A stretch of 64,000 nt of DNA from Enhydrobacter aerosaccus (GTDB lineage Bacteria; Pseudomonadota; Alphaproteobacteria; Reyranellales; Reyranellaceae). Of the stretch, positions 24,899 through 33,752 are shown in pieces. Where the stretch lies: NCBI GenBank assembly GCA_903832005.1, contig CAIKZO010000070.1, forward strand, positions 84,427 through 148,426. The letters run 5' to 3'. The first letter of the stretch is position 1; each line of letters begins with the position of its first letter. The notes beneath the pieces are model-generated. The model saw only the letters and a program-made list of their open reading frames with translations, made no database searches and was not told the origin of the DNA. A program made the translations under genes and the position numbers.

Positions 24899-25786
24899 TC
24901 AAGCGCCGTACTGTTGCCGCACTTGCGATTGTCGTTGAGCGATCCGAAAGCCAAGACGACCGGCGCGCGTGGACACGTCCGCTTCGCTCGCAGCGGACTT
25001 GCCGACAAGCGCATCCGTATCACCGAAGCGGCGAAGCAAATCCTGAAACGCCTGGTAACGGCCAGCGTCGAACGGTGTCGCGGCGCCGGACGCGCGCTGC
25101 AACGGATGCGGCGGAAAGAGCCACAGCACCGGCAGCCAACCTTGCGGAACGGGAACGGTCGCGGCGTGGCTGCGCCGATGCTTCACCAGATTCAGTCGTA
25201 CATGCGTGTGCGGACCGTCGGGCGTCTTGCCGTCGGGCGGCGGGATGGGCTGGTAGACTTCGACACGCGCCACCTTGCTGCGGAAGACGCGGTGCGGACT
25301 GAGTGCCGGCATTTGCACCGCCACATCGTGGCCATGCCCGAAAAACGATTTTCCGCAAGCCCCACGCAACAGGTCGATCGTCCGTGGATCGGCGGTGCGT
25401 ACACAAATATCCGATTGCGATTTGCCGATGCCGAGATCGAACAGGATTGCGCTACGATCCCCAGGGCGTATCGCCTCGATGTCGGCGCCAAGTTCGGTGA
25501 CGACCGTCCGCGCGTCGGTATACGCCTGCTTTTCCGGCAAGCACAGCACGAGCCCTTGCCCCCAGTACTTGCCCTTCTTGCCCATCGTCTCGTAGGCGAC
25601 GGCACGCAGCTCCGGCACGCAGTCGAGACGAAAGGCGCCCCGCGCTGTCGCCGCGCCGATCGTCGCTCCGTCGGTGAATGAGACCTCTTCGCCTTCGTCG
25701 AAATGAAACTCGGCCAAGGCGCCGAAGCCGCCGCACACCCAGGTCGCGTCGGGATCGCGCGCATAGGCGGACAGCAGCTCGCGCAT
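24899..25786 (-). CDS. Uncharacterised protein encoded at the end of the cobalamin operon
   Basis: I cannot name this 295-aa family. It has no signal peptide or membrane span. Notable parts are VCGGFGALAEFHFDEGE near residue 20, YETMGKKGKYWGQG near 75, a His pair FFGHGHDV near 150 and a His-rich stretch THVRLNLVKHRRSHA followed by PQGWLPVLWLFPPHP (about 195-230). The ATG at 25786 shares a base with the bluB stop (TGATG), so it is translated with the cobalamin genes. Conserved-looking aromatic and His residues suggest an enzyme or metal-binding protein. A role in cobalamin synthesis or cobalt handling is inferred from position only. Confidence 0.75.
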   Translation of the reverse strand: MRELLSAYARDPDATWVCGGFGALAEFHFDEGEEVSFTDGATIGAATARGAFRLDCVPELRAVAYETMGKKGKYWGQGLVLCLPEKQAYTDARTVVTELGADIEAIRPGDRSAILFDLGIGKSQSDICVRTADPRTIDLLRGACGKSFFGHGHDVAVQMPALSPHRVFRSKVARVEVYQPIPPPDGKTPDGPHTHVRLNLVKHRRSHAATVPVPQGWLPVLWLFPPHPLQRASGAATPFDAGRYQAFQDLLRRFGDTDALVGKSAASEADVSTRAGRLGFRIAQRQSQVRQQYGA

Positions 25787-26448
25787 CAGCGCTCGAACAC
25801 CAGGTCGCCGGTGTAGTGGCGCGTCTCCCAGTGATGACGCTCCAGCTCCGGATCGAGATGCTCTTCGGCCGGCCAGCCGAGATCGAGATAGGCAACGAGA
25901 GTCCAGCCGGCCGGCACGTCGAGCGCGCGCGTCACCTCGGCTGGATCGAATATCGAGACCCATCCCATCCCAAGCCCCTGCGCGCGCGCCGACAGCCACA
26001 TCGTCTGCACGGCCGCGACTACTGAATAGCGCAAGGTTTCGGGCATGGTCTGGCGACCGAGGCCCGCGCCGGTCAGCGTCGATTCGTCGGAGAAGACGGC
26101 GAGATGGACCGGCGCTTCCTTGAGGCCCGCGAGCTTCAAGCCCATGTAGGTTTTCTTCTGCTCGCCCTCGTAGCCCTGCAGCGCCTTGTCGTTCGCCTTG
26201 GCGAAGCTCTCCCAGATGGCGCGACGGCGCTCGGGCGACTTCACCTTCACGAAGCGCCACGGCTGGCTGAAGCCGACCGACGGCGCGTGCGTGGCGATCT
26301 CGATCAGGTCGTCGAGCAGCTTCTCGTCGACCGGATCGGGGCGGAAGCGCCGCACATCACGCCGCCACAGCACGAGGTCGTGGAACGTCGCGCGGAAGGT
26401 GGCGTCGAACGGCAGATGGACCGGCGGCACCGGTTTAGCGTCTGTCAT
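25786..26448 (-). CDS. bluB: 5,6-dimethylbenzimidazole synthase BluB
   Basis: This 220-aa flavoprotein of the nitroreductase fold cannibalises FMNH2 with O2 to make DMB, the lower ligand of B12. Typical features are the RRDVRRF start, APSVGFSQPWRFVKV near residue 50 and LGMGWVSIF near 160. The ATG at 26448 overlaps the cobB stop (ATGA). Its presence together with cobG means the pathway is oxygen-dependent. Confidence 0.92.
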   Translation of the reverse strand: MTDAKPVPPVHLPFDATFRATFHDLVLWRRDVRRFRPDPVDEKLLDDLIEIATHAPSVGFSQPWRFVKVKSPERRRAIWESFAKANDKALQGYEGEQKKTYMGLKLAGLKEAPVHLAVFSDESTLTGAGLGRQTMPETLRYSVVAAVQTMWLSARAQGLGMGWVSIFDPAEVTRALDVPAGWTLVAYLDLGWPAEEHLDPELERHHWETRHYTGDLVFER

Positions 26449-27746
26449 GATCGTCCCTTGCTGATCGCGTGGAAGAAGGTACCGCTGACCGAGCCACGGC
26501 GCGATCCGGCCTCGGCGATGACCTCCCCCGACGCATCGCGGCATTCGACCAGACCGTCGTCGCCTGTCGACAGGACACGCGCGTAGTGGAACTCGTGTCC
26601 CAGAATCTCGGCACCAGCCGATCCGAGCGCGCAGTCCGCGCCGAGTCGTGCCGAGCGATAGCCGAGATGCAGTCGACGCTCGGCGAACGAGGTCTCGAGC
26701 GCCAGAAGGCCCATCATCGCATGCCGCTTGCCGCCGGCGTCCACGAGGCCCTGGCCCAGCACCATGTAGCCGCCGCACTCACCGTGAATCGGCACGCCTC
26801 GACCCGCGAGCCCTCGCAGGCCGCCCTGAAAACGATCGGCGGCTGCCAGCGTTCCCGCATGCAATTCAGGATAGCCGCCTGGCAACCAGACCGCGTCCGA
26901 ATCGCTGGCAGGCGCCTCGTCCGCGAGGGGCGAGAACGGACGGATCTCCGCGCCCTGTGCGCGCCAATGGTCGAGCAGGTGCGGATACATGAAAGAGAAA
27001 GCGCGGTCGCTTGCCAGCGCCACACGCTGACCCGGCGGGTCGATGAAGCTGGCGCCGTTCGTCGGACTGCCCATCGCCGCCGGTCTCGCGCTTTTCGCGA
27101 TGGCGTCGAGATCGACGGACTTCGCCATGATTGCCGCGAGGGCGTCGAGGCGCTGCTCGATATCGACGGTTTCGCCCGCCTGCACGAGGCCGAGATGACG
27201 CTCGGGCAAGGTGAGCTGCGGATCGTTGAACAAGGCGCCGAACAGCTTGATGCCGATCCGTTCGAACGCTGGCGCGATCAAATAGAGATGCCGCTCGCTC
27301 GCCACGCGATTGAGGATCACGCCCGCGATGGCAAGGTTCGGACGATAGCTAGCGCAGCCCGAGGCGATGGCCGCCGCCGTCTCGGTCTGGCCTTTCACGT
27401 CGAGCACCAGCACGACCGGCCAACCGAGCGTCACGGCCAGGTCGGCCGTAGCGCCACGGCCGTCCACGCCATCGAACAGGCCCATGACACCCTCGGCGAT
27501 CGCGAGGTCGGCCGTGTGACCGGCGACAAGGGCTTTCAGTGTCTCGTCGCCCATCGCCCAGCCGTCGAGATTGAAGCCTGGCTGTCCCGTCGCGACCCGA
27601 TGAAACGCCGGGTCGATATAGTCGGGTCCGCACTTGAAGGGCTGCACCCCAAGACCGCGCCGCGTGAAGGCTCTCATCAGGCCGAGCGCCACCGTCGTCT
27701 TGCCCGCACCCGAGCGCGGTGCGGCGACCACGAGGCCGCGCGTCAT
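26445..27746 (-). CDS. cobB: Cobyrinate a,c-diamide synthase CobB
   Basis: This 433-aa enzyme amidates the a and c side chains of (hydrogeno)byrinate with glutamine and ATP. It has an N-terminal P-loop APRSGAGKTT, the switch-like GPDYIDPAFH and a C-terminal class-I glutamine amidotransferase domain with nucleophile Cys in HGECGGYMVLG and a late His in HEFHYAR. I chose the ATG at 27746 because it overlaps the cobA stop; the frame remains open further upstream inside cobA. Confidence 0.93.
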   Translation of the reverse strand: MTRGLVVAAPRSGAGKTTVALGLMRAFTRRGLGVQPFKCGPDYIDPAFHRVATGQPGFNLDGWAMGDETLKALVAGHTADLAIAEGVMGLFDGVDGRGATADLAVTLGWPVVLVLDVKGQTETAAAIASGCASYRPNLAIAGVILNRVASERHLYLIAPAFERIGIKLFGALFNDPQLTLPERHLGLVQAGETVDIEQRLDALAAIMAKSVDLDAIAKSARPAAMGSPTNGASFIDPPGQRVALASDRAFSFMYPHLLDHWRAQGAEIRPFSPLADEAPASDSDAVWLPGGYPELHAGTLAAADRFQGGLRGLAGRGVPIHGECGGYMVLGQGLVDAGGKRHAMMGLLALETSFAERRLHLGYRSARLGADCALGSAGAEILGHEFHYARVLSTGDDGLVECRDASGEVIAEAGSRRGSVSGTFFHAISKGRS

Positions 27747-28531
27747 GACCAGCCGACCATCGAAGCAAGCAACTGCTGACGCAGCGCTGCGACGGCACCG
27801 ATCACGACGATCGCCGGCGAGCCGATGCCGGACGTGGCCGCGTCGGCCGCCAACGTACCGAGACGGCTCTCGACCACGCGCTCCTTGCCCGTCGTCGCCG
27901 ACTGGATCAGCGCGGCGGGCGTGTCGGCCGCAAGACCGCCCTCTTCCAGCGATTGGGCGATCTCGGCCAACTGCGCCATCGGCATGTAAAGGATGATGGG
28001 CTGGCCCAGTTTGGCGAGGGCCGCCCAATCCGCCGCCGATTGTCCGTCTTCGGCGCGATGGCCCGCCGCCAGCACAACGGCATGGTTGGTCTCGCGTGTC
28101 GTCGCCGGAATGCCGGCGAGTGCCGTTGCCGCCAAGCCAGAAGTGATACCGGGAATCACACGGAAACGGATACCCGCAGCGCTGAGCGCGATTGCCTCGT
28201 CCCAGCCGCGCCCGAACACAAAGGGATCGCCGCCCTTCAGGCGCAACACGCGACGACCGCGACGGGCACGCTCGATCAACACGCCGTTGATCTCGTCCTG
28301 GTGCGGCGAGGGCCGGCCGCCGCGCTTGCCTGCCGGGATCAGCTCGGCATCAGAACGCTTCAGCGTGAGCACGCGCGCATCGACGAGCGCGTCGTGCACG
28401 ATATCATCAGCGGCCGAGATCGCGTGCAGCGCCAGCAACGTCAGCAGCCGAGGGTCGCCCGGCCCTGCACCCGCGAGCCAGACCTCGCCCGCCGGAAAGT
28501 CGGGCATCGGAGGAAAGCCGGGCAGGCTCAT
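27743..28531 (-). CDS. cobA: Uroporphyrinogen-III C-methyltransferase CobA
   Basis: This 262-aa SAM-dependent methyltransferase makes precorrin-2 from uroporphyrinogen III. Tetrapyrrole-methylase landmarks are [15 protein letters not shown] (N-terminal P-loop-like), [14 protein letters not shown] and [10 protein letters not shown]. It is a stand-alone CobA, not a CysG fusion. It overlaps cobM by four bases and cobB by four bases. Confidence 0.92.
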   Translation of the reverse strand: MSLPGFPPMPDFPAGEVWLAGAGPGDPRLLTLLALHAISAADDIVHDALVDARVLTLKRSDAELIPAGKRGGRPSPHQDEINGVLIERARRGRRVLRLKGGDPFVFGRGWDEAIALSAAGIRFRVIPGITSGLAATALAGIPATTRETNHAVVLAAGHRAEDGQSAADWAALAKLGQPIILYMPMAQLAEIAQSLEEGGLAADTPAALIQSATTGKERVVESRLGTLAADAATSGIGSPAIVVIGAVAALRQQLLASMVGWS

Positions 28532-29286
28532 GCGCGGCCCCTGAAACGCCGCTGATAGCCGGCGTCGTAGAGTGCGCTATTGCGGAAGTTGCCCGCGCCC
28601 AGGACCTTGCCGACCAGGATCAAGGCCGTGCGCTCGATCGGCGCCTTGGCGATTTCGGCCGCAATCGTGGCCAAGGTGCCGCGCACGATCTGCTCGTCCG
28701 GCCAGGTCGCGCGATAGACGATCGCGACCGGACAGTCGGCGCCATAGAACGGCGTGAGATCGGCCACGACCTTGTCGAGCACGTGGATCGACAGATGCAC
28801 GGCCAGCGTTGCGCCGGTTGCGGCGAAGGCCCTGAGATCCTCGGCCGGCGGCATCGCCGAGGCACGTCCCGACGTGCGGGTGAGCACGACCGACTGCGCC
28901 ACTTCGGGAAGCGTCAGTTCCTGGCCGAGCACCGCGGCCGCTGCCGCGAACGACGGCACGCCGGGCGTCACGGTGTAGGGAATGCCTGCTTGCTCGAGCT
29001 TGCGCAGCTGCTCGCCGAGCGCGCTCCAGATCGAGAGATCGCCCGAATGGAGCCGCGCCACGTCGTGGCCGGCGTCGGTCGCACGGCGGCATTCGCCCAC
29101 GATCTCCTCGAGCGACATCGGTGCGGTATCGACGATGCGCGCACCGGGCGGGCAGTGATCGAGCAGTGCTGGCGGCACCAGAGAGCCGGCATAGAGACAG
29201 ACCGGGCAGCGTGCGATCAGGTCGCGACCACGCACGGTGATGAGATCGGCAGCGCCCGGTCCGGCGCCAATGAAATGCACCGTCAT
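28528..29286 (-). CDS. cobM: Precorrin-4 C11-methyltransferase CobM
   Basis: This 252-aa tetrapyrrole methylase has [30 protein letters not shown] and [15 protein letters not shown], the pattern that distinguishes CobM/CbiF. It methylates C11 to give precorrin-5. It overlaps cobE upstream and cobA downstream by four bases each. Confidence 0.92.
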   Translation of the reverse strand: MTVHFIGAGPGAADLITVRGRDLIARCPVCLYAGSLVPPALLDHCPPGARIVDTAPMSLEEIVGECRRATDAGHDVARLHSGDLSIWSALGEQLRKLEQAGIPYTVTPGVPSFAAAAAVLGQELTLPEVAQSVVLTRTSGRASAMPPAEDLRAFAATGATLAVHLSIHVLDKVVADLTPFYGADCPVAIVYRATWPDEQIVRGTLATIAAEIAKAPIERTALILVGKVLGAGNFRNSALYDAGYQRRFRGRA

Positions 29287-29666
29287 GGACCGTCCCCGAT
29301 GGCGATGGCGCAGGTGGCACCCGCCGTCGCGACCCTTGTGCCCAGCAGGCGCGCATTACGCCCCGCCGCCACCAGCGCGGAGGCCTCGGCGATCGACGGT
29401 ACGCCCTTGGTCTCGAGCACGAGCTTGGAGGGCGTCAGCACCAGCCCTGCCACGCGATCGAGATCGGCGATCGTGCAGGCCACGAGCTTCACCGACAGAC
29501 GCCTTGCGGCTTCGACGAAAGCGGGTGCGGTCGCCTTTGCCGACTCGGTGGCCAGCACTTCGAGCCGTTCCGCCGGCATCCGGAACAGGTCGAGCGCCAT
29601 GCGCACCACCTTCTCGAGTTCGTCGGCCTCGGTGCCCTGCCGGCTGCCCACACCCGCCACGATCAT
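29283..29666 (-). CDS. cobE: Cobalamin biosynthesis protein CobE (CbiG C-terminal-like)
   Basis: This 127-aa protein corresponds to the CbiG C-terminal/CobE domain: [15 protein letters not shown] at the start and [15 protein letters not shown] near residue 95. In aerobic pathways it is needed for or assists the ring-contraction or following steps, but its exact reaction is unsettled. I chose the ATG at 29666, which overlaps the cobL stop (ATGA), rather than one six codons upstream. Confidence 0.88.
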   Translation of the reverse strand: MIVAGVGSRQGTEADELEKVVRMALDLFRMPAERLEVLATESAKATAPAFVEAARRLSVKLVACTIADLDRVAGLVLTPSKLVLETKGVPSIAEASALVAAGRNARLLGTRVATAGATCAIAIGDGP

Positions 29667-30901
29667 GGCTTCCTCGCCCGCCACTGGACGATCGGCGCCG
29701 CCGGTCGCCAGACGAAGACATTGCCGCTGCCGGCCTTACCGGCGCGCGAGACGTCCAGCCGCACCAACTCGACGCCGTGGCGCGTGAAATACTCGATCAG
29801 GCACGCTTCCGTCGCCAGCGACACGCCGTTGGCCACGAGACGACCGCCCGGCTTCAAGGCCGCCCACGCTGCCTCGAACAGACCGGGATTGGAGAGCCCA
29901 CCGCCGATGAACACGACATCCGGCGCCGGCTGACCGGCGAAGGTCTCGGGCGCGCGACCCGCTACGATCTGCAGATCCGGTGTGCCGAGTGTGGCGGCAT
30001 TGCGGGCGGCATGACCGGCGCGCGTCGCATCGGCCTCGAAGCCGATCGCTCTCAGCGACGGATGACGCAGCAGCCATTCGATGGCGATCGAGCCACTGCC
30101 GAGACCAATGTCCCACAAGAGCTCACCCTGCCTGGGCGCCAACGCCGACAGCGTGACCGCGCGCACCTCGCGCTTGGTGAGCTGGCCGTCGTTCTCGAAC
30201 AGGCTGTCGTCGAGACCGGGCGCGAGGCTGAGGGTCGTTGCCGCTGACGATGCCACGATCTCCAGACCGATCGTATTGAGCGCGGCCACATCGGAAAGGT
30301 CGAAGCCCGCCGCCGTCGTGCGCCAGATCATTTCTCGCGCGCCGCCCATGGCTTCGCAGACGATCAACGTCGACGCGCCCATGCCACGCGCGACGAGCAA
30401 TTTCGCCAGCTTGGCCGGCGTGTCGCCATCCCACGTCAACGCGAGGATGCGCGCGCCTGGCTGGAGATAACGCACGATCCCTTCCAGCGCGCGGCCATGC
30501 ACACTGACCAGCGACACGTCCTGCAGCGACCAGCCGAGCCGCGCCGCCGCGAGGCTGAACGCCGACGGCTGCGGCAGGCAGAGCATCTCGTCGGCGGAAA
30601 CCGAGCGCATCAGCAGGTCGCCGACGCCGTAGTGGAACGGATCACCGCTCGCCAGAACGACGACCGGCTTGCCGCGATATTTATCGATTTCCGGCACCAC
30701 GTCGCCGATCGGGCTCGGCCAGCTGAGGCGACGACCGCCGATCAGGCTGTCCGCCAAAGCGAGGTGACGCTTGCCGCCCACGACCAGCTCGGCCGACTGA
30801 ACGAGCTGCCGCGCTACCGGCGACAGGCCCGCGACGCCGTCCTCGCCGATGCCGACGATGGACAGCCAGCGCGTGCCCGTGCAGTTTGCGCGCTCAGCCA
30901 T
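29663..30901 (-). CDS. cobL: Precorrin-6Y C5,15-methyltransferase (decarboxylating) CobL
   Basis: This 412-aa protein is a CbiE-CbiT fusion. The N-terminal CbiE-like half has LSIVGIGEDGVAGL and LASGDPFHYGVGD; the C-terminal CbiT half has a SAM motif LLWDIGLGSGSIAIEW near residue 255. It methylates C5 and C15 and decarboxylates the C12 acetate. The ATG at 30901 lies on the same CATG palindrome as the divergent cobK start, so the two genes begin head to head with overlapping start codons. It is coupled to cobE. Confidence 0.92.
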   Translation of the reverse strand: MAERANCTGTRWLSIVGIGEDGVAGLSPVARQLVQSAELVVGGKRHLALADSLIGGRRLSWPSPIGDVVPEIDKYRGKPVVVLASGDPFHYGVGDLLMRSVSADEMLCLPQPSAFSLAAARLGWSLQDVSLVSVHGRALEGIVRYLQPGARILALTWDGDTPAKLAKLLVARGMGASTLIVCEAMGGAREMIWRTTAAGFDLSDVAALNTIGLEIVASSAATTLSLAPGLDDSLFENDGQLTKREVRAVTLSALAPRQGELLWDIGLGSGSIAIEWLLRHPSLRAIGFEADATRAGHAARNAATLGTPDLQIVAGRAPETFAGQPAPDVVFIGGGLSNPGLFEAAWAALKPGGRLVANGVSLATEACLIEYFTRHGVELVRLDVSRAGKAGSGNVFVWRPAAPIVQWRARKP

Positions 30902-31658
30902 GCGCGTTCTCATTCTCGGCGGCACCACGGAAGCCTCGGCGCTCGCAGCCCTGATCGCGGGCGATGCGCGCTTCGACGCTACCCTGTCGCTGGCCGGCCG
31001 CACCAAATCGCCGCGGCCGCAGCCCATCGCCACGCGCGTTGGCGGCTTTGGCGGCGCCGAGGCGATGGTCGAGTGGTTGCGCGCCGAAAAGATCGAGGCG
31101 GTGGTCGATGCGACGCATCCTTATGCGGACCAAATCTCTGCCAACGCCGTGGCCGCGACCAGGGCGGCCGGCGTGCCGCTGGTCTCGATCGTCCGTCCGC
31201 CGTGGACCGAACAACCCGGCGACCGCTGGCAGAGCGTCGCCAGTGCTGCGGCCGCGGCCCAGGCGATCGGCGAGGCGCCGCATCGCGTGTTCCTCAGCCT
31301 TGGCCGGCAGGAGTTGGGCGCTTTCGCCGCCGCGCCACAACATCATTATCTCGGCCGCTCCGTCGACGCGCCGCAAGGCGTCGTGCTGCCGCCCGACATT
31401 CTCATGCTGCTGGCGCGCGGACCGTTTTCCATCGACGCCGAGACCGCGTTGCTGCGCGACGAGAGGATCGAGGTTCTGGTCTCCAAGAATTCCGGCGGCA
31501 CGGCGATCTACGCAAAGATCGCCGCCGCCCGAACGCTGGGCATTCGCGTGCTCCTGATCGCGCGACCCGACAAGGCCATCGGCCATCCGGTCGCGAGCGC
31601 ACAGGAAGCGATCGACTGGCTGGCTCACGAGGCGCTCCGTTCACCACGCGGCGTGTAG
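30900..31658 (+). CDS. cobK: Precorrin-6A reductase CobK
   Basis: This 252-aa NADPH-dependent reductase converts precorrin-6A to precorrin-6B. It begins RVLILGGTTEASALAALI and has DATHPYADQISANA near residue 75 and VSKNSGGTAIYAKIAAA near 200. The gene is inverted relative to the rest of the operon, between cobL and cobJ, overlapping cobL's start codon at one end and cobJ by 34 bases at the other. Its promoter must therefore lie inside the 5' part of cobL on the opposite strand. No ribosome-binding site is visible before the ATG. Confidence 0.92.
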   Translation: MRVLILGGTTEASALAALIAGDARFDATLSLAGRTKSPRPQPIATRVGGFGGAEAMVEWLRAEKIEAVVDATHPYADQISANAVAATRAAGVPLVSIVRPPWTEQPGDRWQSVASAAAAAQAIGEAPHRVFLSLGRQELGAFAAAPQHHYLGRSVDAPQGVVLPPDILMLLARGPFSIDAETALLRDERIEVLVSKNSGGTAIYAKIAAARTLGIRVLLIARPDKAIGHPVASAQEAIDWLAHEALRSPRGV

Positions 31659-32374
31659 ATCCAGCGCCCGACCTGACGGGTCGTGCTGGCGCCGATGATC
31701 ACCAGGGTGCGCATATCCACGACTGACGGGTCGGCGCTGCCAAGTGTCGTGCTGATGACCCGGGCCTCAGCCGTGCCTGCCGCTCGGATGAATAGCACCG
31801 GCGTCTCCTGCTTCTTCTTCGTCCGCAGCAGCTCGAAGGCCTGGCCGATCTGGTGCGGCCGTGCCTTCGACGCCGGATTGTAGAGTGCAATCACGAAATC
31901 AGCCTCGGCCGCCGCCACGAGCCGGCGCTCGATCGTGGCCCATGTCTTGAGATTGTCCGACAGCGAAATGGCGCAGAAGTCGCCGCCCAACGGCGCGCCG
32001 ACTTCGGCTGCCGCCGCCAGCATCGCCGTCACGCCGGGTTCGACCCGGATATCGAGCGAGCGCCATACCGGATCGCCGGCCTCGACGGCTTCAAAGACAG
32101 CGGCAGCCATGGCGAACACGCCGGGATCGCCACCCGACACGACAGCCACCTGCCTGCCAGATGCCGCCAACTCTAGCGCATGGCGCGCACGGTCGAGCTC
32201 GACGCGATTGTCTGACGCGTGACGGCATTGATCGACGCGCAGCACCGGAACGCGATCGAGGTACGGGCCGTACCCCACCAGATCGGTGGCGCGCGCCAAG
32301 GCCGCCGACGTGGCCGGCGTCATCAGCTCCGGCTTGCCCGGTCCCGTGCCGACCACGACCAGGGAGCCGCTCAT
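31625..32374 (-). CDS. cobJ: Precorrin-3B C17-methyltransferase CobJ
   Basis: This 249-aa tetrapyrrole methylase carries out C17 methylation with ring contraction. Landmarks are VVGTGPGKPELMTPA, GYGPYLDRV, VVSGGDPGVFAMAAAVFE and FVIALYNPASKARP. Its stop lies inside the 3' end of the oppositely oriented cobK. It overlaps cobI by four bases. Confidence 0.92.
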   Translation of the reverse strand: MSGSLVVVGTGPGKPELMTPATSAALARATDLVGYGPYLDRVPVLRVDQCRHASDNRVELDRARHALELAASGRQVAVVSGGDPGVFAMAAAVFEAVEAGDPVWRSLDIRVEPGVTAMLAAAAEVGAPLGGDFCAISLSDNLKTWATIERRLVAAAEADFVIALYNPASKARPHQIGQAFELLRTKKKQETPVLFIRAAGTAEARVISTTLGSADPSVVDMRTLVIIGASTTRQVGRWIYTPRGERSAS

Positions 32375-33126
32375 ATGCGCCGCCCCTCGCCCGGGATCAG
32401 CACCATGGCGAAGTAGGCGCCGCGGCCCTCACCACAGTCGGCCAACGGCACGATGCGTTCATCTTCCATGGTGCCGCGTTCGACATAGACGGCGCGCGAC
32501 AGGAGACCCGCAGCTTCGACGGCGCGGCGCACCTTGGCGAGATTACGCCCGACTTTCATGATGACGGCGGCATCGGTGAGACGCAGGCGCTCGACCAGCG
32601 CACTCTCGCTCAGGGTGCCAGGCAGCACCGCCAGCATGTCGTCGCCCCAGGTGATCGGTGTCTTGGCGCGTGTCCAGCAGCCCGACATGCCGGTGACCCC
32701 GGGCACGACCTCGACCGGGAAATCTGCCGCCAGCCTCCGCCACATATGCATGAAGGAGCCGTAGAAGAACGGATCGCCTTCGGCCAACAGACCGACGGAC
32801 TTGCCATGCCGCAGCAGGCCCGCAAGCAGGTCGGCCGACTCGCGATAGAAGTCACCGATCTGGCGGTGGTACTCGGCGCTGTCGGCCGGCATTTCGTCGG
32901 TCACGGGATATTCCAGCCGCTGCTCGGCCTGCCCCACCAGCAACGGCGAGACGATGCGGCGCGCGTTGCCTTGCGCGCCCTTCTTGGCGAAGAAGGCCAC
33001 GACATCGACCGCCCGCACGAGGCCTGCTGCGCGCAACGTGAGATAGCGCACGTCGCCCGGCCCGACGCCGATGCCATAGAGCGTGCCCGCACTCGCGGTG
33101 CCGGCCAGGAGATCGAGGCTGGTCAC
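32371..33126 (-). CDS. cobI: Precorrin-2 C20-methyltransferase CobI
   Basis: This 251-aa methylase has LYGIGVGPGDVRYLTLRA near the start and LLAEGDPFFYGSFMHM near residue 105, then VPGVTGMSGC. The start is a GTG at 33126 overlapping the cobH stop (GTGA). The open frame extends upstream but only inside cobH. Confidence 0.92.
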   Translation of the reverse strand: MTSLDLLAGTASAGTLYGIGVGPGDVRYLTLRAAGLVRAVDVVAFFAKKGAQGNARRIVSPLLVGQAEQRLEYPVTDEMPADSAEYHRQIGDFYRESADLLAGLLRHGKSVGLLAEGDPFFYGSFMHMWRRLAADFPVEVVPGVTGMSGCWTRAKTPITWGDDMLAVLPGTLSESALVERLRLTDAAVIMKVGRNLAKVRRAVEAAGLLSRAVYVERGTMEDERIVPLADCGEGRGAYFAMVLIPGEGRRI

Positions 33127-33752
33127 TCGGCCTCGCTCGCGAGCGCGTTGACCGCCGCCACGGCTATGGCGCTGCCGCCCTTGCGACCCTTCACGATCAG
33201 GAACGGCACGCGGCCGTCGACGGCTAGCGCCTCTTTCGATTCGGCGGCGCCCACAAAACCCACTGGCAGGCCGATCACGGCGGCCGGTGCGGGCGCGCCG
33301 GCATCGAGCATCTCGAGGAGATGGAACAGCGACGTCGGTGCATTGCCGATCGCCACCACCGCGCCGCCCAGCTTGCTCCGCCACAGCTCCATCGCCGCGG
33401 CACTACGCGTGTTGCCCATCTCGCGGGCCAGCTCGGGCACCTTGGGATCGTCGAGCGTGCAGACGATCTCGTTGGCCGCCGGCAGACGCGTGCGCGTGAT
33501 GCCGTTGGCGACCATCTTGGAATCGCACAGGATCGGCGCGCCGCCGATCAGCGCCCACCGAGCATTGTCGGCGAAACCCGACGACATCTTGATGTCGCGG
33601 GCGATCTCGACCATGCCGCAGGCGTGGATGATGCGAACGGCGATCCGCTCCTCGGCCTTGTTGAACTGCTTGAGGTCCGCCTCGGCGCGAATGATCGCGA
33701 ACGAATGGCGATAGATTTCCGCGCCGTCGCGGATGTAGGTACGGTTGCTCAT
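33123..33752 (-). CDS. cobH: Precorrin-8X methylmutase CobH
   Basis: This 209-aa enzyme moves a methyl group from C11 to C12 to form hydrogenobyrinate. The catalytic His is in IIHACGM at residue 43, the same number as in the characterised Pseudomonas denitrificans enzyme. Other features are GFADNARWALIGGAPILCDS and NAPTSLFHLLEML. Overlaps with cobG and cobI (four bases each) imply coupled translation. Confidence 0.93.
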   Translation of the reverse strand: MSNRTYIRDGAEIYRHSFAIIRAEADLKQFNKAEERIAVRIIHACGMVEIARDIKMSSGFADNARWALIGGAPILCDSKMVANGITRTRLPAANEIVCTLDDPKVPELAREMGNTRSAAAMELWRSKLGGAVVAIGNAPTSLFHLLEMLDAGAPAPAAVIGLPVGFVGAAESKEALAVDGRVPFLIVKGRKGGSAIAVAAVNALASEAE

